Notes: generated by a model not told the origin, from the letters alone. Numbered from the stretch's first letter, positions 1 through 7,660 are shown. The stretch: 24,332 bases of DNA from an uncultured Eubacteriales bacterium (GCA_905198155.1 CAJKBQ010000036.1:1-24332); one strand, 5' to 3'. Numbers and translations: made by a program.

Positions 1-67
1 TCGGGGACTCGAACCCAGGACCGACCGGTTATGAGCCGGCTGCTCTAACCAACTGAGCTAATGGCCC
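1..67 (-). tRNA. tRNA with CAU anticodon, most like tRNA-Ile2 (3' end cut off)
   Basis: Read on the minus strand, the 5' acceptor strand GGGCCAT begins at 67, followed by a D-arm (AGCTCAGTTGGTTAGAGC) and an anticodon arm GCCGG-CTCATAA-CCGGT. The T-loop TTCGAGT is near position 10. The window edge removes the 3' acceptor strand. The anticodon is CAU. The AGCAG-N-CG-N-CTCATAA pattern and the GGTC variable region resemble the bacterial isoleucine tRNA whose C34 is changed to lysidine by TilS, more than elongator tRNA-Met. Automated callers often label this type Met. The T-stem appears to hold one T/C mismatch. The tRNA call is firm; the amino-acid identity is an inference from remembered family sequences. 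Confidence 0.9.
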
Positions 68-99
68 GGATCAAGTGCCTTTCGGACTTAACGCGATAA

Positions 100-128
100 A
101 TTATAGCATATTTCAGCGCGTCTGTCAA
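100..128 (-). promoter_or_regulatory. Sigma-A promoter of the tRNA
   Basis: On the minus strand, TTGACA (123-128) and TATAAT (100-105) are separated by exactly 17 bp. Both boxes match consensus fully. The predicted start near 93 leaves a short leader before the tRNA 5' end at 67. Confidence 0.85.
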
Positions 129-220
129 CCCCTTTTGCGGATTTTTTTGATAATTATTCTTTTTGCACGTTGCGCAGCAAACAACCGTTCAATTCGCGCG
201 CATAATTTTGCCCGTTCCGG

Positions 221-249
221 TTGACAATTCGGCCGGCGCGCGGTATAAT
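221..249 (+). promoter_or_regulatory. Sigma-A promoter of the acyltransferase/ABC exporter unit
   Basis: TTGACA (221-226) and TATAAT (244-249) have a 17-bp spacer, a full consensus match. The start is expected near 256, giving a leader of about 50 nt to the ATG at 309. The rest of 68-308 holds no gene, only this promoter and the opposing tRNA promoter. Confidence 0.85.
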
Positions 250-308
250 GTAAATCGAACGATATATATCAGAGGGAATTTGCGGTTGAACGGAGGGAAA
301 AACGAAAA

Positions 309-1538
309 ATGGAACGGCAATACCTGTTTACCGAACGCGCGCATTTGATGTGCCCGGGGATGTGCTTTGGGGTGGCCGGTTTGATTCCGGTTCCGTACGA
401 TGCCGGGCAGATTCGCCGGGCGATTGATCTGCTGACCGCGGCGCATCCGTTTTTGCGGGCGGTGATGGAAGCCGAACCGGCGACGGATCGCTGGGCGTAC
501 CGCGTGACCGACCGCTGCCGGGTGGAATGGACAGAGGCAGAGATTACGTCGCCGACCCTGGACGCGCCGGAAGTCCTAGCGCTGTATGATCGGTTGGTGC
601 GGCGCGACTGGGACTTGACGTCGGAGGGAATGCTGAAACTGGTAACGTGGCGCGCGGCGGATCGGCTGGGGGTGCTGATGGTGTTTCACCACCTGCTGGC
701 CGACGGCCGCGGCGGGCTGAATCTGCTCCGGACGTTTGCGGACTGCTGCGTATCCGGGACGACTCCGCCCGCTGCCGAAGAACGGTTGATTACGCCGTCC
801 GACTTGCCGAAAACGGCGGCGCTGAAAGGCATCAGCCGGATGCTGGTGGATCGCGCGAACCGGCAGTGGGCGAAGGAACACGTTCGGGTGACGTATCCGG
901 AGTACCACGCGTTTGCCGACGAATATGCCCGCCGCGATGCGGTGACGCGCCGGGTGGTGTCCTGTTCGCAGGCGGAGCTGGCGGCGCAGCAGGCGCTGTG
1001 CCGCGCGCATGATGTTTCGATGAATGCGTATTGGATGGCGCAGATGGCGCAGACGGACGGCGCGGAAAAGATCATCATCGCGTGCGACCTCCGGTCGCGG
1101 CTGCCGTGGGATCCGGGCGATGCGCTCGGCAACTATGCGACGGCGTTCAGTGTGGCGACGAAAATGCGGCGCGGCGACGATTTGATGGCGGCGGCGCAGG
1201 CGATTCATGCGCGCGTCCGGAAAATCTTGGATGATCCGCGCGCGTTGTACCTGGTGTTGGCGTGCTACGCGCGGATGACGCCGGGGCTGCTGGATGCGGC
1301 GGCCATTTCTGCGATTCGGGGCGGCATCAGCAAGGCGGCATCGTTCGTCGGCGGGGCGATGTTCGGATTCGCCAAGGCTGCCGGGTACAGCATTACGAAT
1401 CTGGGCGCGATCCAGTGCCCGGCGCTGGCCGACGCGCTGTTCATCCCGCCGATGTCGCCTGCGGTGCGGAAAATTGAGGGAATTGTGACGGTGAACGGCG
1501 CAGCGAAAATCTGCACGTGCGAACGGCAGCAAATCTAA
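309..1538 (+). CDS. Stand-alone condensation-domain (CoA-dependent acyltransferase superfamily) protein
   Basis: This is a 409-aa protein with the superfamily active-site motif HHxxxDG at residues 127-133 (HHLLADG). The second His is the expected general base for acyl or peptidyl transfer. The length suits a single condensation or alcohol-acyltransferase-like domain (about 400-450 aa). No adenylation, carrier or thioesterase domain is attached and no signal peptide is seen, so it is probably cytosolic. A C-terminal stretch near SITNLG resembles the usual end of these folds. The ATG at 309 follows GGAGGG (292-297) and the consensus promoter at 221-249. An ABC exporter starts 17 bp downstream, so it may acylate a small molecule or lipid that is then exported. 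Donor and acceptor cannot be read from the sequence; it could also be an O-acetyltransferase. Superfamily assignment is fairly sure, function unknown. Confidence 0.8.
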   Translation: MERQYLFTERAHLMCPGMCFGVAGLIPVPYDAGQIRRAIDLLTAAHPFLRAVMEAEPATDRWAYRVTDRCRVEWTEAEITSPTLDAPEVLALYDRLVRRDWDLTSEGMLKLVTWRAADRLGVLMVFHHLLADGRGGLNLLRTFADCCVSGTTPPAAEERLITPSDLPKTAALKGISRMLVDRANRQWAKEHVRVTYPEYHAFADEYARRDAVTRRVVSCSQAELAAQQALCRAHDVSMNAYWMAQMAQTDGAEKIIIACDLRSRLPWDPGDALGNYATAFSVATKMRRGDDLMAAAQAIHARVRKILDDPRALYLVLACYARMTPGLLDAAAISAIRGGISKAASFVGGAMFGFAKAAGYSITNLGAIQCPALADALFIPPMSPAVRKIEGIVTVNGAAKICTCERQQI

Positions 1539-1555
1539 TTGGGAGGGAACAACAA

Positions 1556-2470
1556 GTGACGCATGTGATTGACATTGCACATTTACAAAAATCTTTCGGG
1601 CCGGTACACGCCGTGCAGGATCTGAGCTTCCATGTACGGAAAGGCGAATTGTTCGCTTTTTTGGGCGTGAACGGCGCGGGAAAATCGACGACCATCCACA
1701 TCCTGTGCGGCCAGCTGCGGCGGGACGGCGGCGACGTTGCGATTTGCGGGCTGGACCCCGACGATCAGCCCGATGCGGTTCGGTGCAGCTTGGGCGTGGT
1801 GTTCCAGAATTCGGTATTGGACAAGGAACTGTCGGTGCGTGACAATCTGAAAAGCCGCGCGGCGCTGTACGGCATTCGCGGCGCGCAGTTTGCGCAGCGG
1901 CTGGCGGAGCTGGCGAATCTGCTGGATTTTGCGGATTTGCTGCACCGGTCGGTCGGGAAGCTTTCCGGCGGCCAGCGGCGGCGGATTGACATTGCGCGCG
2001 CGCTGCTGCACCGCCCGGATATTTTGATTTTGGACGAACCGACCACGGGGCTGGATCCGCAGACGCGCCAGGTGCTGTGGCAGGTGATTGGCGATTTGCG
2101 GCGGGAAACGGGCATGACGGTTTTTCTGACCACGCATTACATGGAAGAGGCGGCGGATGCCGATTACGTTGTGATTTTGAATCACGGGCAGATCGCCGCG
2201 GAGGGGACGCCGCTGTCGCTGAAAAATACATATACCGGCGACTTTATCACGCTGTACGGCGTGGACGAGGCGGAGGTGCGGCAGCTGGGCGCGCCGTATG
2301 TGCCGCTGCGGGCGGCGTTTCGCGTGTCGGTGCCGGATACGGCGGCGGCAACGGCGCTGATTCAGGCGCATCCGGCGGTATTCCGCGATTACGAGATCAT
2401 CAAAGGCCGGATGGACGATGTGTTTTTGGCCGTCACCGGCGAACAGCTGAACGGAGGTGCTGCGAAATGA
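1556..2470 (+). CDS. ABC transporter ATP-binding protein, ABC-2/drug-resistance type
   Basis: This 304-aa nucleotide-binding subunit has Walker A GVNGAGKST (37-45), a Q-loop Gln near 84, signature LSGGQ (136-140), Walker B DILILDE (155-161) and H-loop His194. The C-terminal extension of about 80 residues is typical of DrrA/CcmA-like exporters. The GTG start at 1556 is chosen because GGGAGGG (1541-1547) sits 8 nt upstream; an in-frame ATG at 1517 would overlap the previous gene and lacks a ribosome site. The 3' end overlaps the permease start by ATGA. It would power the adjacent membrane subunit. The substrate is not evident; linkage to the acyltransferase suggests a modified lipid, peptide or small molecule. 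Confidence 0.93.
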   Translation: MTHVIDIAHLQKSFGPVHAVQDLSFHVRKGELFAFLGVNGAGKSTTIHILCGQLRRDGGDVAICGLDPDDQPDAVRCSLGVVFQNSVLDKELSVRDNLKSRAALYGIRGAQFAQRLAELANLLDFADLLHRSVGKLSGGQRRRIDIARALLHRPDILILDEPTTGLDPQTRQVLWQVIGDLRRETGMTVFLTTHYMEEAADADYVVILNHGQIAAEGTPLSLKNTYTGDFITLYGVDEAEVRQLGAPYVPLRAAFRVSVPDTAAATALIQAHPAVFRDYEIIKGRMDDVFLAVTGEQLNGGAAK

Positions 2471-3369
2471 CCGGATTGGGCGCATTGATTTACCGCAACA
2501 CAAAGTTGTATTTCAAGGACAAAGGGATGTTTTTCACCTCGCTGATTACGCCGGTGATCCTGCTGGTGCTGTACACCACGTTTTTGGGCAGCGTGTATGA
2601 GGATTCGTTCCGGTCGGCGCTGGAAGCAGCGCACGCGTCGGTGCCGGACGCTTTGCTGCACGGGTGCGTCGGCGGCCAGCTGGTGTCGTCTTTGCTGGCG
2701 GTCAGCTGCGTGACCGTGCCGTTCTGCTCCAATTTGCTGATGGTGCAGGACAAAATTTCCGGTGCGCGCCACGATTTGACCGTTGCGCCGGTGCGCGCGG
2801 CCACACTGGCGCTGGGATACTATCTGGCGACGCTGGTGTCGTCGCTGCTGATCTGCTTGGCGGCGGCCGGGGTGTGCCTGGGGTATTTGGGTATCGTCGG
2901 ATGGTATCTGTCGGCGGCCGACGTGGCGTCGCTGGTGCTGGACGTGGTGCTGCTGGTACTGTTTGGCACGGCGCTGTCGTCGTGCATCATTTTCCCGCTG
3001 CGCACCAATGGCCAGGCTTCCGCGGTCGGCACCATTGTGAGCGCGGGGTACGGGTTCGTGTGCGGTGCGTATATGCCGATTTCCAACTTTTCGACCGGAT
3101 TGCAACGGGTGCTGTCGTTCTTTCCGGGGACGTATGGCACGGGGCTGCTGCGCAATCATGTGCTGCGCGGTACGTTTGCGGAGATGACGGCGCAGGGGTT
3201 CCCGGATGCAGTGGTGACGGCGATTCGCGACAGTGTGGACTGCAATCTGTACTTTTTCTCGCATTTGGTGCAGCCGGGCACGATGCTGCTGGTGCTGGGG
3301 CTGGCGGATGCAGTGCTGATCGGTGCATATGTGGCGATGAACGCTGCGGCAAAGAGGAATGAAACGTAA
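2467..3369 (+). CDS. ABC-2 type permease
   Basis: This is a 300-aa integral membrane protein of the ABC-2 family. The N-terminus is cytoplasmic (about 18 residues, then a first hydrophobic segment around SLITPVILLVLYTTF). A loop of roughly 60 residues and further hydrophobic segments follow, including one rich in Leu/Val around residue 160 and one near the C-terminus. The ATG at 2467 overlaps the ATPase stop (ATGA), with GGAGG at 2454-2458 inside the upstream gene, so the two are translationally coupled. Half-transporter size implies a homodimer pairing with two ATPase subunits. No strong terminator follows; only a short inverted repeat (AAACGT/ACGTTT at 3362-3377) spans the stop codon. Confidence 0.92.
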   Translation: MTGLGALIYRNTKLYFKDKGMFFTSLITPVILLVLYTTFLGSVYEDSFRSALEAAHASVPDALLHGCVGGQLVSSLLAVSCVTVPFCSNLLMVQDKISGARHDLTVAPVRAATLALGYYLATLVSSLLICLAAAGVCLGYLGIVGWYLSAADVASLVLDVVLLVLFGTALSSCIIFPLRTNGQASAVGTIVSAGYGFVCGAYMPISNFSTGLQRVLSFFPGTYGTGLLRNHVLRGTFAEMTAQGFPDAVVTAIRDSVDCNLYFFSHLVQPGTMLLVLGLADAVLIGAYVAMNAAAKRNET

Positions 3370-3421
3370 ACACGTTTGCTGAACTATAAAGGGATCATGT
3401 CTGACAAGCGGGTGTTTCGCT

Positions 3422-3490
3422 GTGCCAAAAGGGATCCCGAACAAGCAATACGCCCCGGGAACCAAAAACCTGACTGCAGAAAGAAAGCAC
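3422..3490 (+). pseudogene. Possible remnant of an IS3-family transposase orfA N-terminus
   Basis: Read from GTG at 3422, the frame gives PKGIPNKQYAPGTKNL. The pattern PKGIPNK-x-Y-x-P resembles the start of IS3/IS150-type orfA helix-turn-helix proteins common in Clostridia, as I remember them. The similarity ends after about 12-15 residues, no ribosome site precedes it, and the frame then runs antisense into the kinase gene. No inverted terminal repeats were recognised. The match is short, so this may be chance. Confidence 0.35.
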
Positions 3491-3495
3491 AGCCG

Positions 3496-4032
3496 TTACA
3501 GACTGCTGCGCAGCGCTTCCGCCGCGATGGCGTCGATGTCATACGGTGCGTCGATCTCAAAATACGGACACCCGTGCGATTCGCATCCGGCGCGGAAGGC
3601 TGCATTTTCGGCGCAGACGGATGCTTTTGTCAATTCGGAATCATCCAGCCGGGACTCGATGGCGTTGGCATGGGCGCGGATTTGGTCAAAGTGCGACGCA
3701 ATGTACGCCGGGCGCATCACCAAACACAGATACCGGATTTCCCGCAAATATGCGTCGGAAAAATCCGCGCGCCAGGTGAACGGGATGTAGCAGCCTTCGA
3801 CGATCAGGTTCTGGCGGTTTTCGATGACGGTTTTGATCAGCTCGCGGACGATGGGCCACAGGTAATCCGTCAGCTGCGCGTCGTCGGACGGCGTCAGCGT
3901 GGTTTGCCCGCTGCGGATCAGCCCCATTTTCAGGTGGTCAATCGATAAATACGGGAAATGCGTCCGTTCCAGCAGCCGCTGCGCGAGCAGGGTTTTGCCG
4001 GTGTGCGACGCGCCGGTGATCAGAAAAATCAT
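3496..4032 (-). CDS. P-loop kinase-like ATP-binding protein (AAA/adenylate-kinase-like)
   Basis: This 178-aa cytosolic protein has an N-terminal Walker A GASHTGKT (7-14) directly after a hydrophobic beta strand (MIFLIT). A second strand follows at about 75-80 (LIVEGCYIP), ending in a Glu typical of small-molecule kinases. The compact size, the SIDHLKMG stretch after Walker A and the absence of other domains fit the 2-phosphoglycerate-kinase-like or zeta-toxin-like P-loop kinases often annotated only as ATP-binding protein. The substrate cannot be told. The ATG at 4032 has AGAGG (4041-4045, minus) 8 nt upstream. A hairpin lies between it and the dehydrogenase upstream, and no separate promoter is obvious, so it may depend on readthrough. 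Confidence 0.75.
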   Translation of the reverse strand: MIFLITGASHTGKTLLAQRLLERTHFPYLSIDHLKMGLIRSGQTTLTPSDDAQLTDYLWPIVRELIKTVIENRQNLIVEGCYIPFTWRADFSDAYLREIRYLCLVMRPAYIASHFDQIRAHANAIESRLDDSELTKASVCAENAAFRAGCESHGCPYFEIDAPYDIDAIAAEALRSSL

Positions 4033-4061
4033 ATGCAGCGCCTCTTTTCGGGAAAATCGGA

Positions 4062-4097
4062 CAAGCGCCCGGGACGGAATACCGCCTCGGGCGCTTG
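4062..4097 (-). terminator. Hairpin downstream of the Gfo/Idh gene
   Basis: A perfect 10-bp stem (CAAGCGCCCG at 4062-4071 pairing with CGGGCGCTTG at 4088-4097) has a 16-nt loop. It lies 16 bp past the dehydrogenase stop. On the minus strand the stem is followed by TCCGATTTT, a weak U-tract, so termination may be partial and let some transcription reach the kinase gene. Confidence 0.6.
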
Positions 4098-4112
4098 CTG
4101 TATGGGAAAAGA

Positions 4113-5276
4113 TTAGACTTCCGGTACGGTAATCTCGACTTCTTTGCCCAGCTCCGCAGAGCGGACGATGCCGTCGATGATCGCCTGGTTGTAGATGATT
4201 TCGGCCGAAGAAACGGTCGGTTTGCCGCCGTACTTCACGGCATCCACGAACGCGCGCACCTTGTTGTAGAACAGGCTCTTGCCGTTGTCGGTGGATTTGC
4301 CCAGCGGGATCTTGTACTCGGTGGTCGCACCGGCAACCGTCTTGTACACGGTCAGCGGTTTGTCGAACTCGCCGTTCCAGCAGTCGGTGGACGGAATCCG
4401 CAGGCCGCCCTTGGTGCCCAGGATCAGCGCGTCGCCGCAGGTGTCCATGTGCTCCGCCCAGGAAATGCGGAAGTCGAGGATGATGCCGCCTTCCAGACGG
4501 ACGAACGCCGCCGCGAAGTCGTCCACGCCGAACACTTTCGCGTACTCGTGGTGCACCGGGTAGTAGTCCGGATCGGTGCCGAAGTAGTTGGAGGTGTAGC
4601 CGGAAACGGTCAGGGGCTTCGGATAGCCGACCGCGTTCAGCAGCATATCCAGCGAGTAGGAGCCGATGTCGCCCACCGCGCCGATGCCGGCGGTTTCTTT
4701 CTCAATGAAGGTGGTGCCGAACGGGGTCGGAATGCCGCGGCGGCGTCCGCCGCCGGCCTGCAGGTAGTATACCTTGCCCAGTTCGCCGGAATCGACGATC
4801 TTTTTGATCATCCGCATATTGTTGCTCATCCGCGGCTGGAAGCCGATGGTCAGCAGCTTACCGCTGGCTTTTTCCGCTTTGCGCACGGCGACGGCTTCGT
4901 CCAGCGTGACGGTGAACGGTTTTTCCAGCAGCACGTTGACGCCGTGCTCCAACGCGTAGATGGTCGGCTCCGCGTGCTGGCAGTTGTAGGTGCAGACGCT
5001 GACTGCATCCAGCTGCTCGTTGTCGATCATTTCTTTGTGGCTCGGGTAGAACTTGTGGCAGTCCACGTTGTGTTCTTTGCAGAACGCCTCCGCTTTGCCC
5101 GGGATCAGATCCGCGCACGCGACGATCTCCACGTCCGGCATCTGATTGTACTGCTCCACGTGCGCACCGGCGATCCAGCCGGTACCGATGATCCCAACGC
5201 GGACTTTTTTGCCGTCATTTTTGATCTCGGCGCCCGTCGAGACGGTTTCCTGCTGATAAGCATTCAAATCTGCCAT
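4113..5276 (-). CDS. Gfo/Idh/MocA family NAD(P)-dependent oxidoreductase
   Basis: This is a 387-aa cytosolic sugar or cyclitol dehydrogenase. The Rossmann motif GxGxxA lies at 31-36 (GTGWIA) after an N-terminal extension of about 22 residues. The catalytic Lys sits in EKP (118-120). The distal active site reads GDIGSYSLD (202-210): the Asp is kept, but the usual His of D-x-G-x-x-x-H is replaced by a Tyr-containing pattern, as in glucose-fructose oxidoreductase-like members. The ATG at 5276 follows GAGGAG. It lies 27 bp downstream of a sugar isomerase/epimerase gene in the same orientation; such pairs commonly act in oxidation and isomerisation of inositols, keto-sugars or sugar derivatives. 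The precise substrate is unknown. Confidence 0.92.
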   Translation of the reverse strand: MADLNAYQQETVSTGAEIKNDGKKVRVGIIGTGWIAGAHVEQYNQMPDVEIVACADLIPGKAEAFCKEHNVDCHKFYPSHKEMIDNEQLDAVSVCTYNCQHAEPTIYALEHGVNVLLEKPFTVTLDEAVAVRKAEKASGKLLTIGFQPRMSNNMRMIKKIVDSGELGKVYYLQAGGGRRRGIPTPFGTTFIEKETAGIGAVGDIGSYSLDMLLNAVGYPKPLTVSGYTSNYFGTDPDYYPVHHEYAKVFGVDDFAAAFVRLEGGIILDFRISWAEHMDTCGDALILGTKGGLRIPSTDCWNGEFDKPLTVYKTVAGATTEYKIPLGKSTDNGKSLFYNKVRAFVDAVKYGGKPTVSSAEIIYNQAIIDGIVRSAELGKEVEITVPEV

Positions 5277-5303
5277 GATAATACACTCCTCTGAATTGAA
5301 AAA

Positions 5304-6125
5304 TTATAAGCTCTTCAAGTAGGTGATACTTGATTTTGCACATTCCATCGGGGACAGACCCATGCTGGGGTTGTCCTGCTCCACAACGACCCATTTGGTG
5401 CCGCTTTCGCTGCACGCCTGGAGAATCGCCGGGAAGTCCAGCTTGCCGCTGCCGACCGGGCGGAACGCAAACGCCTGCGTTTCGTCGGCGGCGTCGGCCT
5501 TGCTGTCGTCGATTCCGATCAGCGCATACATATGCGCGCTCTTGGTGCCGACGTAGTCTTTCAGGTGGATCACCGGCACGCGGCCCGCGTATTTGCGGAT
5601 GTAGTCCGCCGGGTTTTCGCCGCCGACGCTGACCCAGCAGGTATCCAGCTCGGCTTTGAGCAGATCGGCAGGGACTTCGGTGTACAGAATATCCAGCGCA
5701 TATTTGCCGTCGAGTTTGGTGAATTCAAAATCGTGGTTGTGATACCCCAGGCTCATGCCCAGTTTGTTGGCGATGGTGCCCAGCGTGCGTGCGCCGTCGA
5801 TCACTTCCCGGAACTTCGGCTGACCCGGCCGGTACTCCTCGGTCAGGTACGGGATCACGATGTATTCGCAGCCGATGGCCTTGTAATCGGCCAGCACGCC
5901 TTCCGGATCCGCCATCATATCGACAAACGGGACGTGCGCTGACAGCGGTTTCAGCCCCACGCGGTCGCACATTTCGCGCACCTGCGCCGGGGTGTGGCCG
6001 TACAGTCCGGCGAACTCCACGCCGTCGTAGCCCATTTCTTTTACTTTGTGCAGCGTACTTTCAAAGTCCGCGGCCAGATCGTCGCGCACCGAGTACAGCT
6101 GCAATGCAATCGGAAACATACTCAT
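5304..6125 (-). CDS. Sugar phosphate isomerase/epimerase (xylose isomerase-like TIM barrel)
   Basis: This 273-aa protein belongs to the AP endonuclease 2/IolE-type TIM-barrel family. Visible landmarks are IALQLYSVRDD at the N-terminus, VEFAG (36-40), GYHNHDFE (about 137-144), a Glu-Leu-Asp stretch near 159, VIHLKD (about 185-190) and VVVEQD near 247. These acidic and His residues match the family's divalent-metal ligands. The ATG at 6125 is chosen because AAGGAG (6134-6139, minus) lies 8 nt away; a longer reading frame extends upstream but runs through the promoter. It is first in a two-gene unit with the Gfo/Idh dehydrogenase. The family converts keto-sugars or inosose intermediates; the actual substrate is not readable. 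Confidence 0.92.
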   Translation of the reverse strand: MSMFPIALQLYSVRDDLAADFESTLHKVKEMGYDGVEFAGLYGHTPAQVREMCDRVGLKPLSAHVPFVDMMADPEGVLADYKAIGCEYIVIPYLTEEYRPGQPKFREVIDGARTLGTIANKLGMSLGYHNHDFEFTKLDGKYALDILYTEVPADLLKAELDTCWVSVGGENPADYIRKYAGRVPVIHLKDYVGTKSAHMYALIGIDDSKADAADETQAFAFRPVGSGKLDFPAILQACSESGTKWVVVEQDNPSMGLSPMECAKSSITYLKSL

Positions 6126-6158
6126 CAAAATCGCTCCTTTATCACTGAGTTTACTTCT

Positions 6159-6187
6159 ATTATAGCGTGTTTTTTTGTGCTTTGCAA
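6159..6187 (-). promoter_or_regulatory. Promoter of the isomerase/dehydrogenase unit
   Basis: On the minus strand, TTGCAA (6182-6187) and TATAAT (6159-6164) are separated by 17 bp. The predicted start near 6152 leaves a leader of about 27 nt that includes the ribosome site. Confidence 0.75.
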
Positions 6188-6293
6188 GACAAAACGAAAA
6201 GATCGTGTGCCAAATGTTGCGAAGTTTTTTTGGCACAAATGGATAGCGGGGCGGGCGTGAATAAAATTTGATCTTTCGATGAACAAACAAGGA

Positions 6294-6322
6294 TTTACAA
6301 CGCCCGAATTTTGTGGTACAAT
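6294..6322 (+). promoter_or_regulatory. Promoter of the YaiI/YqxD-HD unit
   Basis: TTTACA (6294-6299) and TACAAT (6317-6322) have a 17-bp spacer. The start near 6329 lies before the GTG at 6366 and excludes the in-frame ATG at 6279 as the true start. It is back to back with the isomerase promoter. Confidence 0.75.
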
Positions 6323-6365
6323 AAACACAATTGCAGAAATCAACGGCAGGGGAGGGGTATCGCCC

Positions 6366-6827
6366 GTGAAAGTATTGATCGACGCCGACGCGTGCCCGGT
6401 AACGGTGATTGCCGCGCGGATGGCAGCGGCGCGCGGGATTCCGGTGGTGCTGGTGTGCGACACCAACCACGCGCAGCACGTCGCCGGTGCGCAGTGCGTC
6501 ACGGTGGATCCGGGCGCGGATTCGGCGGACTTGGCGCTGGCCAATCGGTGCGCGCCGGGCGATATCGTGATTACGCAGGACTACGGTGTGGCGGCGCTGG
6601 CGCTGGGGCGCGGGGCGTACGCGCTGCATCCCGGCGGCCGGCGATACACCGACGGCAACATCGACAGGCTGCTGGCCGACCGTTACGCGGCGAAAAAGCA
6701 GCGCCGTGCGAGCGGCAAGCACCACCTGAAAGGCCCGCCGAAGCGCACGGCCGCCGACGACCGCGCGTTTGAATCGGCGATGCGTGCGCTGCTGGATGAG
6801 ATATTACCGAAAAATGAGGAGAGATGA
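6366..6827 (+). CDS. YaiI/YqxD family protein (DUF188, UPF0178)
   Basis: This is a 153-aa member of a widespread bacterial family with a PIN-like fold and no settled function. The signature DADACPV is at residues 6-12, ITQDYGVA near 75-82 and the family's basic tail (KKQRRASGKHHLKGPP) near the C-terminus. The GTG at 6366 has GGAGGG (6351-6356) 9 nt upstream. Acidic residues such as Asp6 and Asp8 could bind metal as in PIN nucleases, but nuclease activity is only an inference. It is followed after 3 bp by an HD-domain gene, so the two are cotranscribed. Confidence 0.92.
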   Translation: MKVLIDADACPVTVIAARMAAARGIPVVLVCDTNHAQHVAGAQCVTVDPGADSADLALANRCAPGDIVITQDYGVAALALGRGAYALHPGGRRYTDGNIDRLLADRYAAKKQRRASGKHHLKGPPKRTAADDRAFESAMRALLDEILPKNEER

Positions 6828-6830
6828 TTT

Positions 6831-7490
6831 ATGACAACTTATGCGGAAATTCGCAAAAACGAGGCCATTCAAACGTATATCCGCCAGGCGGATCAGTCGC
6901 TGGCAGCGCTGGGATTCACGGAGCACAGCTTTGCGCATGTGACGCGTGTGGCGGACACCGCGCAGGAGATTCTGCGCACGCTGGGTCACGACGCGCACGA
7001 GATCGAACTGGCGGGAATCGCCGGGTATCTGCACGACATCGGCAACCTGGTCAACCGGGTGGATCACTCGCAGAGCGGCGCGGTGATGGCGTTCCGGATT
7101 TTGGATCGGCTGAACCTGCCCGCAGCGGATATCGCGCGGATTGTGACCGCCATCGGGAATCACGACGAAGGTACCGGTGTGCCGGTGGACGATTTGTCGG
7201 CAGCGCTGATTCTGGCGGACAAGTCCGACGTGCGGCGCAGCCGCGTGCGCAACCGCGACATTACCAGTTTCGACATTCACGACCGGGTCAACTACTCGGT
7301 GCAGTCGTCATCGCTGAATATTGACGACGCGCACACCACCATCACGCTTTCGCTGGACATTGACACGCAATACGGCAGCATTATGGATTATTTCGAGATT
7401 TTCCTCGGGCGGATGCTGCTGTGCCGCAAAGCGGCGGAAAAGCTGGGGTTGCTGTTCAGGCTGACGATCAACGGACAGGCACTGATTTGA
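6831..7490 (+). CDS. HD-domain phosphohydrolase family protein
   Basis: This 219-aa protein has an HD-superfamily metal-binding core: His36 (SFAHV), His68-Asp69 (YLHDIGN) and NHDEG further on, the pattern of small HD hydrolases acting on nucleotides or related phosphates. The C-terminal 90 residues (DRVNYSVQSSS onward) form a separate mixed segment with no recognised motif. The ATG at 6831 follows GAGGAGAG and sits 3 bp after the YaiI/YqxD stop. A strong terminator 25 bp downstream closes the unit. No signal peptide or membrane segment is seen, so it is cytosolic. The substrate is unknown. Confidence 0.85.
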   Translation: MTTYAEIRKNEAIQTYIRQADQSLAALGFTEHSFAHVTRVADTAQEILRTLGHDAHEIELAGIAGYLHDIGNLVNRVDHSQSGAVMAFRILDRLNLPAADIARIVTAIGNHDEGTGVPVDDLSAALILADKSDVRRSRVRNRDITSFDIHDRVNYSVQSSSLNIDDAHTTITLSLDIDTQYGSIMDYFEIFLGRMLLCRKAAEKLGLLFRLTINGQALI

Positions 7491-7514
7491 TCTGCTGGCC
7501 GGGACAATCAGAAA

Positions 7515-7548
7515 CCGCGCCGGGTATTGCTGCCCGGCGCGGTTTTTT
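7515..7548 (+). terminator. Rho-independent terminator of the HD-domain unit
   Basis: A perfect 10-bp GC-rich stem (CCGCGCCGGG at 7515-7524, CCCGGCGCGG at 7533-7542) with an 8-nt loop is followed by six T (7543-7548). It lies 25 bp after the HD gene stop. Confidence 0.93.
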
Positions 7549-7660
7549 GGGTGCAGGGTTCCTGCATCCGTTTTGAAGGAAACGACATTTTCCAGCCGCC
7601 CGCTGCGCGGTGTTTGGTGACGGCCGTGCGCCGCGCGCGGGACGGGGGAGTCTTGTAAAC

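Noticed and set aside
576..2231. Long minus-strand open frame of 551 codons
   Set aside because: It lies opposite the acyltransferase and ABC ATPase, has an Arg/Pro-rich composition with no motif, and has no ribosome site; it is a GC-rich mirror frame.
4095..5294. Plus-strand open frame of 399 codons
   Set aside because: It is antisense to the Gfo/Idh gene, whose motifs and ribosome site are clear.
6126..6725. N-terminal extension of the sugar isomerase frame
   Set aside because: It runs through the isomerase promoter and the divergent YaiI/YqxD gene; the ATG at 6125 has a proper ribosome site.
7552..7566. TGCAGG/CCTGCA mini-hairpin
   Set aside because: It has only six pairs with a 3-nt loop and no T-run; it is unlikely to terminate the minus-strand lipoprotein gene.
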